Shown piece after piece: positions 1 to 7,200 of a stretch of DNA of 64,000 nt (the first letter of the stretch is position 1; the number at the start of each line of letters is the position of its first letter). A program made the translations under genes and the position numbers. Below the pieces are notes generated by a model. That model was not told the origin of the DNA and made no database searches. It worked only from the letters and a program-made list of their open reading frames with translations. The stretch spans positions 62,001-126,000 of the forward strand of contig NZ_QLLN01000004.1 of assembly GCF_003259375.1 (NCBI RefSeq), read 5' to 3'. The DNA comes from Arenibacter echinorum. Its GTDB lineage: Bacteria; Bacteroidota; Bacteroidia; Flavobacteriales; Flavobacteriaceae.

Positions 1-275
1 ACCTCAAAATCCGGTTCAATTTTTCTGGCTGCAGAAAGGGATATCTCTTCGTTAGGATCTTCAACTTCCCCGTCTTCTACCACAACCCTGTTTCTCCAAA
101 TCTCCAAATCCCCTTTATCCGGGTTTATAATGATATCGAAATTGTCATCGGAACCAAACTTCTTCTTTAACGCATTCCTAAAAACATCCTCCAAAATCGC
201 CATTAGCGTTACCCTATCTATGAATTTATCATCTTTAAATTCCGAAAAAGATTCGATTAGCGCAATATTTTCCAT
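1..275 (-). CDS. nusA: Transcription termination/antitermination factor NusA (5' part only)
   Basis: The minus-strand frame starts at the ATG at 275 and runs off the left edge, giving about 91 N-terminal residues. It opens MENIALIESFSEF and continues with VTLMAILEDVFRNAL and a DEEIS-like acidic stretch, which matches the NusA N-terminal RNA-polymerase-binding domain. The S1 and KH RNA-binding domains would lie outside the window. It follows rimP by 13 bp on the same strand, the usual rimP-nusA-infB order, so both are probably read from the rimP promoter. NusA binds RNA polymerase and modulates pausing and termination. Identity rests on the N-terminal sequence and the synteny. Confidence 0.93.
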   Translation of the reverse strand, partial: MENIALIESFSEFKDDKFIDRVTLMAILEDVFRNALKKKFGSDDNFDIIINPDKGDLEIWRNRVVVEDGEVEDPNEEISLSAARKIEPDFE

Positions 276-288
276 TTTTGAACTACAA

Positions 289-750
289 TTAAAATTTTAA
301 TACAACTTTAGCTTCCTTAATATCAGAAATTGCAATTTGCTGCTTTTTCTGAACCGTAATTTTCCCTTTTCCTATGGGTTTGGGTTCCCTATCTTTCCAC
401 TCCAGGGTGATACTATCCCCTGATGCCTCTGTCAACTTGCCTTCGAATTCCCTATCCTGGGTCTTAACTTCAAGTTTTCTACCAATATTTTTTGTGTACT
501 GCCTGGGCAACTTGATCGGAGAAGCCGCTCCCGCAGAAGCCACTTCCAAGGAAAAATCCTCTTCCTCCCGGTCCAAATTGTGTTCTATGGCCCTACTTAC
601 ATTCATGCAATCCTGCAAGGTAACTCCATGGTCACCGTCCAAGGTTATCCTTATTTTATTATCTGCGGATATCGAAAAATCCAATAAAAAAAGTGATTGA
701 TTCTCCTTTAACGCTTCCTCTAAAAGTGCAGTAACTTTATCCTTCAACAT
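289..750 (-). CDS. rimP: Ribosome maturation factor RimP
   Basis: A 153-residue protein of normal RimP length. The N-terminal alpha/beta domain carries the family pattern (DGDHGVTLQDCMNVSRAIEHNLD, then SLEVASAGAASPI in place of the usual EVSSPG stretch). The C-terminal half (about 85-153) is the SH3-like barrel. RimP assists late maturation of the 30S subunit. It is the first gene of the rimP-nusA unit and lies about 150 bp downstream of a canonical Bacteroidota promoter, leaving a long leader with a strong hairpin. Family assignment is secure; how the leader regulates it is inference. Confidence 0.93.
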   Translation of the reverse strand: MLKDKVTALLEEALKENQSLFLLDFSISADNKIRITLDGDHGVTLQDCMNVSRAIEHNLDREEEDFSLEVASAGAASPIKLPRQYTKNIGRKLEVKTQDREFEGKLTEASGDSITLEWKDREPKPIGKGKITVQKKQQIAISDIKEAKVVLKF

Positions 751-800
751 ATACTTCGGTTTTATTAAACATATGCTCCCAAATCTGAAATCGACCTGCC

Positions 801-884
801 TCAGAATATAACGTAAAGCTGTTTTCTTACCGTGCCGTTTAAATAAAGTATAGTAATAAAAGAGGGGACAAAATGTCCCCTCAT
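801..884 (-). CDS. Possible 27-residue leader peptide upstream of rimP
   Basis: Inside the rimP leader an ATG at 884 opens a 27-codon frame (MRGHFVPSFITIL..., TGA at 801-803). Its first codons are the 9-bp hairpin at 862-882. It starts about 20 nt after the likely transcription start and ends 50 nt before rimP. No convincing ribosome-binding site is visible, and the frame could simply be a by-product of the structured RNA. It is listed because position and hairpin overlap would suit an attenuator peptide. Confidence is low. Confidence 0.18.
   Translation of the reverse strand: MRGHFVPSFITILYLNGTVRKQLYVIF
850..884 (-). promoter_or_regulatory. Hairpin in the rimP-nusA leader (attenuator-like)
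   Basis: A perfect 9-bp inverted repeat, GAGGGGACA at 862-870 and TGTCCCCTC at 874-882, has a 3-nt loop. Read on the minus strand it is followed by TTTTATTACT, so it has the shape of an intrinsic terminator. It lies between the TAnnTTTG promoter (911-918) and rimP (start 750), with no gene upstream that it could terminate. A 5' attenuator or RNA-stabilising hairpin is the simplest reading. Confidence 0.6.
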
Positions 885-910
885 GAATACTTTATATTCT
901 TTCAGCACCG

Positions 911-939
911 CAAATATACATAATTTTTAGATTCCACAA
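911..939 (-). promoter_or_regulatory. Promoter of rimP-nusA (Bacteroidota type)
   Basis: On the minus strand TTG (939-937) is followed after 18 nt by TATATTTG (918-911). This fits the -33 TTG / -7 TAnnTTTG pattern of the main Bacteroidota sigma factor. Transcription would begin near position 904, giving a leader of about 150 nt before rimP. Confidence 0.7.
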
Positions 940-1316
940 TAATCTAAGTTATTTATTCTAAAAAGGATTCCAAAAATTACGGACACTCTACAAAGGCCAA
1001 TCCTTCTATATCACAAAAAAATAACAAAAACTAATCCCTACATTTCAAACCATGCCTTAACCCTTGTGCGCGGCATTTTTAATAGCAATGTTCATTCCCA
1101 GATGGACATTTTGCAAAAACCTTAAAATGTATAGTTAAAAATAATCCCAGATGACTATACCTTCCAAACCAGACCAAACCAACTTCACTGGTTATCTCCC
1201 TGTTTCCATTCAATTATTGAAGATTGGCTAAATTATCATCATACATTGAGTAAAATCAAGTAGTTTTTAATAAAGGTTCATCATATTTTTAGAGCTCGTA
1301 ACAAGCACATTGACCG
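940..1316. other. Intergenic stretch, no gene seen
   Basis: These roughly 380 bases between the rimP promoter and the fucosidase gene show no convincing frame, RNA gene or strong inverted repeat. A weak match to a -7 box (TATTTTTA, 1284-1291) lies about 25 bp before the fucosidase ATG and may be its promoter. Confidence 0.5.
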
Positions 1317-3674
1317 ATGATTAAATTAACAGAACTGTGTGCCTTTTTAATGGCCTGCCTTATTAGTTGTAACATTCTTGCGCAAACACCTTTTGAGAAT
1401 CCAATAAAAAAACAAGAACGGCTTGGATCCCCACTAGTAGAAACCTCTCCCTTTGTTTTCGACAATAAATTATACCTGTTGGAAAACAACCAAAAGTTTT
1501 GGGATGTGCCGGGAGCAAAGCCAGGAGATTTTTTCCACGAGGACGAAGTTCGCATAAGGGACATAGAATCAGGAAAACTAATTTCGGTTCCCTTAAAAAA
1601 TCATGGTTTTGGAACTGTATTGGTCTGGAAAGGCGTTGTTTACGTTTTTGCCGGAAATTACGGAAAAGGAAAACCATGGCGTAAGATGACAGAAATAACC
1701 ATGACCAGTTCTAAAAATTTAAAGAATTGGACGAAGCCCCAAACTGTATTTAAGGCGTCAGGTGAAGAGTTCTTTTTCAATACCGCGGTCTGCAGGGGCA
1801 AGGATAAGTTTATACTACTTTACGAGACCAATGACTCCCAATGGAAACCATTTACATTCCGATATTTGGAATCAACGGATCTGATCAACTGGAAGGAGAT
1901 TCCCGATGCCATTTATGGAACTAACAAATATGTAGGTGGTCCTGCTTTATACTATGAAGGAGGTTGGTATTATACCCTCTACCTGGAGGCACTTAACAAA
2001 TCATGGGAAACACATATTACGCGCTCAAAAGATTTGATTCAATGGGAGGATGCACCGAAAGAGAGGCCTTTCGTTACTTTTGACTCAACCCACTTTAACA
2101 TGCCATTGACTGATCCTAAAATCAGCGAAAATAATGCCTCTGATGTGGAATTGTGTTATTTCAATGGCAAAACCATTCTTTATTTTACGGGAGGAAATCA
2201 ACAAATTGCAGGTGATTTGCAAAGGGCTACTTATAAGGGAACACCCCGGCAGTTGTTTGAACATTTTTTTAAAGATACTGGAAAACAGTCCAAAGCTCCA
2301 CCCGAACATGAAGGCGAATGGGCGCCGGTATTGACTGCAGGCGAGAGCAAACTGGGCGTTCAAATTACCCCCACATCGGAGTTCCAAACCAAACCCACCC
2401 CTCAACAGCTTGTGTTTCAGGAAAGACAATTGGGAGCATTTGTTCACTACGGTCCAGCTGCTTATATCGAATCCGATATGATGTCCGTTCCTGATGCCGA
2501 TATTTTCAACCCTTCCCAATTGAATGCCGAGCAATGGGTGAAAACTGCCAAATCCTTTGGCGCCAAGCATATTGTTTTAACAGCAAAACATCATAATGGC
2601 TATTGCCTGTGGCCAACCGAAACTACGGATTACTCCATAAAGAAATCCCCCTGGAAAGAGGGCAAAGGCGATGTGGTGGGCGAATTTGTAAAAGCTTGCC
2701 GCAAATATGATATTGAAATTGGCCTATATATCTCAGGGGGCGATAAGCATTTTGGATGCAGTAGTACCACAGACCCCCAGGGTGAAAGAAAAATTGTAGG
2801 GGATATCCACAAGTACTTTCCCGTATTTATGGAACAACTGAGGGAACTACTGACCAACTATGGCGAGATATCATACCTTTGGTTCGATGGCGCCTACGAC
2901 CCCTTTGGCTGGGATGTAATGGACCCTGAAACCATGCAACCATTTGGAACAGCCTACGGCGATGCTATCCATTCCATGGTAAAACATCTACAACCCCAAG
3001 CAGTGATAATGGGAGGGACCAAACCCGATGTAAGGTGGTCTGGGAGCGAACAAGGTTGGGCCGCTTATCCCTTGGATAATATTGTAAAACCAGGAGAAGG
3101 TCTCGACATGTGGGTGGGGCCACAAAATGCCGGATGGATTCCTGCTGAGGCCAATCTGCATACCAGAAGTACCTGGTTCTGGACACCAAATTCGGACAAT
3201 ACATTGAGGGATATTCCATTCTTAAAGAAAGTATATTTTGAATCGATAGGGCGTGGCGCCAACCTCCTTGTCAACATGACACCAGACACCACTGGCCTTA
3301 TTCCAGAGGCTGAAGTAAAGCGATTATCCGAATTTGGCAAGTCGCTGGAAGAGACTTTTGCATCACCTTTGGGCAGTACCTCCTCAAAAGCTGATCAACC
3401 CAATAACCAACTTGGCATTGATTTTCACAAAAAGCAAAAAGTGAACCTACTGGTCCTTGAGGAAGATATTGAAAATGGCCAACACATCAAGTCATATAAA
3501 GTTGACGCCTACATTGACAAGCAATGGAAAACTATTGCAGAAGGCCAAAGCATAGGCAGGAAGCGCATTCAAACTTTCCCTGTGGCCAAAACCTCAAAAC
3601 TCCGACTTACCATGGACGGGGAAGATGAAAGGATGTTTATTGATAATTTTACAGTTTATTTTTCGGAAAAATAA
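1317..3674 (+). CDS. Secreted alpha-L-fucosidase (GH29) with N-terminal five-bladed-propeller-like domain
   Basis: The 785-residue protein starts with an export signal (about residues 1-22, LISCNILAQ; LISC at 15-18 could also act as a lipobox). Residues about 25-335 look like a GH43/GH32-type beta-propeller (KNLKNWTKPQTVF, STDLINWKEI and SKDLIQWED are the repeated blade motifs). From about residue 365 it is a GH29 alpha-L-fucosidase barrel: LGAFVHYGP, TAKHHNGYCLWPT, then YLWFDGAYD with Asp524 as the expected nucleophile. Residues about 700-785 form a C-terminal beta-sandwich. GH29 enzymes release L-fucose with retention. GH29 proteins are usually 430-600 residues, so the extra N-terminal module is unusual. 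It converges on two sialidase-family genes, suggesting a small glycan-degradation locus. Whether the propeller is catalytic or only binds carbohydrate cannot be told here. Confidence 0.9.
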   Translation: MIKLTELCAFLMACLISCNILAQTPFENPIKKQERLGSPLVETSPFVFDNKLYLLENNQKFWDVPGAKPGDFFHEDEVRIRDIESGKLISVPLKNHGFGTVLVWKGVVYVFAGNYGKGKPWRKMTEITMTSSKNLKNWTKPQTVFKASGEEFFFNTAVCRGKDKFILLYETNDSQWKPFTFRYLESTDLINWKEIPDAIYGTNKYVGGPALYYEGGWYYTLYLEALNKSWETHITRSKDLIQWEDAPKERPFVTFDSTHFNMPLTDPKISENNASDVELCYFNGKTILYFTGGNQQIAGDLQRATYKGTPRQLFEHFFKDTGKQSKAPPEHEGEWAPVLTAGESKLGVQITPTSEFQTKPTPQQLVFQERQLGAFVHYGPAAYIESDMMSVPDADIFNPSQLNAEQWVKTAKSFGAKHIVLTAKHHNGYCLWPTETTDYSIKKSPWKEGKGDVVGEFVKACRKYDIEIGLYISGGDKHFGCSSTTDPQGERKIVGDIHKYFPVFMEQLRELLTNYGEISYLWFDGAYDPFGWDVMDPETMQPFGTAYGDAIHSMVKHLQPQAVIMGGTKPDVRWSGSEQGWAAYPLDNIVKPGEGLDMWVGPQNAGWIPAEANLHTRSTWFWTPNSDNTLRDIPFLKKVYFESIGRGANLLVNMTPDTTGLIPEAEVKRLSEFGKSLEETFASPLGSTSSKADQPNNQLGIDFHKKQKVNLLVLEEDIENGQHIKSYKVDAYIDKQWKTIAEGQSIGRKRIQTFPVAKTSKLRLTMDGEDERMFIDNFTVYFSEK

Positions 3675-3783
3675 ACTGCAAAATTAGAATCAATATTAGA
3701 AAACCAAATGGAAATCTTGGGACTTCTATAGCATCAATCCATTTTATTGCTAAATATGCACCTTTATAACCTAAATTATTGGA

Positions 3784-4947
3784 TTATTCTGCACCACCTT
3801 GGCTTATAAGTATCCGTCGATTAAAAACTTCTAAAATTATTCTGCTGGAAGCCAGCGCCACATCTTCCTCAGAAAAACTAGTAACAAAGATCTTCTGATC
3901 ACTTCTGCGGTTATAATCGTAGGTAATATAAATAGTTCCATCATTTGATTGCTGACCATCTGGATAGGACACATCTTTTCTTTCATCCAGTAACAACCCA
4001 TCGGACCATGAATATCCATCATCTTTTGAAACAAAAGCCATGAGGTGGGAACGTCCAATTTTCATATCTATTGGCCCATGTTTTACTAGTAAAAGATTTC
4101 CAGAATTGAGTCGATAAATGAAAAATCGAGCAGTGGGGTGTTGAATTCTAGAGGGTATTAGTGAAGTCCAAGAATAACCTTTATCGTTTGAAATACTTTC
4201 ACCCATCCCATATTTGGTTCTAACAAGCATCCATAATGACCCATCCTTTCTCTCAACAATCATGTGTTCATCAGCATTACGCGCCGATTCTGGAACGTTA
4301 ACGGCGCCCCGTACTTGCCAGCTTTGGCCATGATTAACTGATACAACTGCTTTTGCCCCATCGTTTATTTGCCATGTTGAGACTGGTAAAACCCATTCAC
4401 CTGTAGATAATACGACTGGCTTACACATCATAATACCATCAACAATTCGTTTAGGGGTGGGCCAAGTTGGGTTACTTTCTTCTGGATCATCCATCGTCAA
4501 AACCCACACACCTGTATTAATGCCATCGTAATGCTTATCCATCTCCTTATGAATTGATTGAGACCAAAAAATCCAGAGTTTACCTTCAGGGTCAATCCAT
4601 AGTTCAGGATCAAATGCCCGAACAGGACCCTGTTTATCAGAATCTATCACAAGTACTTCTTCCCAAGTTTGCCCTTGATCTCCACTAGTAGCAACAACTA
4701 CATAATTATTAGCATCTTCCCCCGGTGTTATTCCAGAATACCATGTAGCCCACATTCGCCCTTTAGGGCTAACAGCGAGGCTAGAAATACCAGTAAATTT
4801 TCTGTTTTCGGGTGAATAATACTCCACTGATGATGGATTCTTTATTAGTTTGGGCGGATCAAGGAAGGATTTATCCATTTGACCAAGACACAAATTGTAT
4901 GTCATTGTGGTGATAAGAAATACGCAGCAAACTTTTAAATTCATCAT
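3784..4947 (-). CDS. Secreted sialidase-superfamily (BNR/Asp-box) protein
   Basis: A 387-residue protein with an N-terminal signal peptide (cleavage probably after LCLGQ, near residue 23). It has several Asp-box repeats, SxDxGxTW-like: SGDQGQTW, VNHGQSW, SNDKGYSW and SKDDGYSW. These mark the six-bladed propeller of sialidases and BNR-repeat glycosidases (PF13088-like). Two ATGs (4947, 4944) are equivalent starts. The gene is downstream of and on the same strand as a second Asp-box protein, 70 bp apart, and both face the fucosidase. The substrate may be sialic acid, but other exo-glycosidases share this fold, and I could not confirm the arginine triad and Tyr/Glu pair needed for true sialidase activity. 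Confidence 0.75.
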   Translation of the reverse strand: MMNLKVCCVFLITTMTYNLCLGQMDKSFLDPPKLIKNPSSVEYYSPENRKFTGISSLAVSPKGRMWATWYSGITPGEDANNYVVVATSGDQGQTWEEVLVIDSDKQGPVRAFDPELWIDPEGKLWIFWSQSIHKEMDKHYDGINTGVWVLTMDDPEESNPTWPTPKRIVDGIMMCKPVVLSTGEWVLPVSTWQINDGAKAVVSVNHGQSWQVRGAVNVPESARNADEHMIVERKDGSLWMLVRTKYGMGESISNDKGYSWTSLIPSRIQHPTARFFIYRLNSGNLLLVKHGPIDMKIGRSHLMAFVSKDDGYSWSDGLLLDERKDVSYPDGQQSNDGTIYITYDYNRRSDQKIFVTSFSEEDVALASSRIILEVFNRRILISQGGAE

Positions 4948-5017
4948 ATATCAAATTTATTTATAAATCCAATTTGGGCTTAATCTATTAATTTGTTTAG
5001 TCTCCTAGGCGTTCTAG

Positions 5018-6280
5018 TTACTTCTCCGTCATGGCCTTAACATTAAAGTAGGTGCCCACGAGTTCACTTTTCCAATGATCGTTTGGGTTGGTGCGGGAAT
5101 ACACTACCAGCAAAATGTCCGGAGCTACTTCCGCAACTGATACATAATTTCCGCAATCCGGGGGATAAAGATCATTATAAAATGGAATAATTGGACCCCA
5201 GGTATCGCTCTCCCCTAGATTAAACATTATCCAGTTGCCCGGTCGCCCATAAGTAAGTGCTATAATCCCATTTATCATTAGAGTGGCATCCGGCCAAACA
5301 CCATGGGAAGTTATGGGGTCCGGCATACTCCAGTTTTTACCACCATCAACTGAAACAGTCTTATAGATAGGTGTTTGTTGCCCAAAACTGAAAGGCATTT
5401 TATTATCCCAATCATTGTTATTAAAGCTACCTAAGGAGGCCTGGTAACTTGCACCCGACCTCATGTAGCAATTAATTTTACCGTCGGGAAGGACCAGCAA
5501 TGATGCTTCATTAAAGCCTTCTCCCCTATTATCTTCCGACATATCAAAGGCTACCGTAGATAGATAATGCCACGTCTTACCTCTATCAGAGGATTTTAGA
5601 ACAATGTCTCGGAATTTATTCTCAATGGATTTCTTGTCCCCACTTCTGAGGTACATACTCATAAGAAGGCTCCCATCATTGAGTCCAACAATATTACGGC
5701 ATAAAACGCCCGACCAATTTTTAAATTTTTCAGGCAAATAAACTCTTGCAGGATCACTTACCCTAGTTAATCCATTATCCTTTGAACGAAAAAAATTAGC
5801 TTCCAAAACTCCTTCTTCATCGGTCTTTTGCAAAGAGATTTCCGGTCTTCCCGCGCTGGTCGAACCTCCCGCCTGATTATCCGATTGAAACATGACTACT
5901 TCCCCATCCGGATCAGGGTACTGGTAGGTAGAATTTTCTAGAATATGGGCTACCTGGAGCCAAGTCTTTCCACCATCACTAGAACGCCTGTCAAAAACCT
6001 GAATATCCCCATTATTGAATTTAAAAACACTGCCGGCAGGGCAGAAAAATTCTTGTTCGGGAACAATTACATGGGTTTCCCCTCTGATCACCTTAACGCC
6101 CGGAACATAACTCACCCTAGACTTGACCTTCTCATATTCGGGATTAAAATCATAAGCCGATTTACCTGCACTGCCAGGCTGCTCCTTTTGGTGTTTCTGA
6201 GCTAGTGCCCTTGTAGAGGAAAAGCATATTATAGTTAGGCATAGAAAAACACTAAGTCTTGAAAAATTACGTAAATTCAT
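5018..6280 (-). CDS. Secreted sialidase-superfamily (BNR/Asp-box) protein, second copy
   Basis: A 420-residue protein with a signal peptide ending near ALAQ (about residue 28). Asp-box motifs SSDGGKTW, SSDRGKTW and SVDGGKNW place it in the BNR propeller superfamily. RPEISLQK and the long loop NEASLLVLPDGKINCYMRSG recall exo-sialidase-like proteins. It differs clearly from the neighbour at 3784-4947, so the two are distant paralogues rather than a recent duplication. It is the upstream gene of the pair and the likely start of the transcript. The natural substrate is not visible; together with GH29 the pair would suit removal of terminal sugars from a branched host or algal glycan. Confidence 0.72.
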   Translation of the reverse strand: MNLRNFSRLSVFLCLTIICFSSTRALAQKHQKEQPGSAGKSAYDFNPEYEKVKSRVSYVPGVKVIRGETHVIVPEQEFFCPAGSVFKFNNGDIQVFDRRSSDGGKTWLQVAHILENSTYQYPDPDGEVVMFQSDNQAGGSTSAGRPEISLQKTDEEGVLEANFFRSKDNGLTRVSDPARVYLPEKFKNWSGVLCRNIVGLNDGSLLMSMYLRSGDKKSIENKFRDIVLKSSDRGKTWHYLSTVAFDMSEDNRGEGFNEASLLVLPDGKINCYMRSGASYQASLGSFNNNDWDNKMPFSFGQQTPIYKTVSVDGGKNWSMPDPITSHGVWPDATLMINGIIALTYGRPGNWIMFNLGESDTWGPIIPFYNDLYPPDCGNYVSVAEVAPDILLVVYSRTNPNDHWKSELVGTYFNVKAMTEK

Positions 6281-6799
6281 AATTGTACTCTCTTTATTAA
6301 TTTGGTCGCTTTTTGATACAACAACATGTTGACGCCCCTAGGTAAAACAACATTCTTGATTTAAACGATTAAGCAAATTTCATGAAAGTATCTCATTTTT
6401 TTATCGTTGAATAAAAGTGGGAATATAATATGAAACACTCCATATTCCAACTTTGTCCGATTTTTTTTGGAAATTAAGTATATGCTTTTTATAAGCTTAT
6501 AACAATCCAAATGTAGTTGATGTCGCCCACAAAAAGAGATATTGCACATTTTACATTGCTGATAATCAATTTTTATGATGTCATATTTACATTAAACTAA
6601 AGAGACATAAACAATGGGTGAACAAACCTGGAAAAAAACTGTTCAACCAACAATTTTCCACGGAAAAGCTATTAGGAACAAGTATACGATTTATAAAAAT
6701 ATCGCTATGGTAGTTGGATTATGAAATGTTACTTTTTTACTGAAAAGAAGTTGGGATTATACCTAATCTCCGGCATTTGGAGAATTTCATCTAAAATAA
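6281..6799. other. Intergenic stretch without a supported gene
   Basis: This is AT-rich DNA between the sialidase-like gene and the tRNA-Gln terminator. Short frames exist (for example a 36-codon frame from the ATG at 6614), but none has recognisable composition, ribosome-binding site or family. No clear -7 box for the 6280 gene was found. Confidence 0.5.
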
Positions 6800-6829
6800 A
6801 AATCCCAATACCTTTGCATTGGGATTTTA
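6798..6829. terminator. Terminator after tRNA-Gln
   Basis: AAATCCCAAT (6800-6809) pairs with ATTGGGATTT (6818-6827) around an 8-nt loop, with A/T tracts on both sides. It lies 17 bp past the 3' end of the minus-strand tRNA and so would end its transcript. Confidence 0.7.
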
Positions 6830-6845
6830 CTTCTAAACTTTAAGT

Positions 6846-6916
6846 TGGCCTACTAGGACTCGAACCTAGAACGACTGGACCAAAACCAGCTGTGTTACCA
6901 ATTACACCATAGGCCA
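6846..6916 (-). tRNA. tRNA-Gln (anticodon TTG)
   Basis: The minus strand gives a 71-nt cloverleaf without encoded CCA. The acceptor stem TGGCCTA pairs with TAGGCCA, the anticodon loop is TTTTGGT between CTGG and CCAG, and the T-arm is CTAGG-TTCGAGT-CCTAG. Anticodon TTG reads CAA/CAG glutamine codons. A canonical promoter lies upstream and a hairpin terminator downstream, so it is transcribed alone. Confidence 0.93.
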
Positions 6917-6934
6917 CTACCTCGTTTGAGCGTG

Positions 6935-6964
6935 CAAATTTAAAACAAAGTTTTATATGCACAA
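6935..6964 (-). promoter_or_regulatory. Promoter of tRNA-Gln
   Basis: Minus strand: TTG (6964-6962), 19-nt spacer, TAAATTTG (6942-6935). This is an exact TTG-N19-TAnnTTTG promoter ending 18 nt before the tRNA 5' end. A nearby inverted repeat (GCACAAA/TTTTGTGC, around 6959-6976) overlaps the -33 region. Confidence 0.72.
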
Positions 6965-7200
6965 ATATTTTTGTGCCATATTCCAAAAAAATAGAAAAAT
7001 ATTCCACCACAACCAGCACTGTAAGGGTTCCAGCAACAGCATTAACTACTTGCCCTTAAGGAATACTCCTTTGCATTACCCACATTGGCCTACTTAATGA
7101 AGTCGCCTTGACCCATATATCATGTTAAAGGTTTATGAAATATATATCCCATTATATTTTTAAATTAGTAAATTCGCCCTTCGGACAAACGACAAACCGC

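Noticed and set aside
2085-2570. 161-codon minus-strand frame inside the fucosidase gene
   Set aside because: Shadow of a conserved coding region.
6361-6549. 62-codon minus-strand frame in the same gap
   Set aside because: Composition looks random (Ile/Phe/Lys from AT-rich DNA) and no start signals are visible.
6614-6724. 36-codon frame (MGEQTWKKTV...) in the gap before tRNA-Gln
   Set aside because: No ribosome-binding site, no hydrophobic or domain pattern, and no clear promoter. It could be chance in AT-rich DNA.
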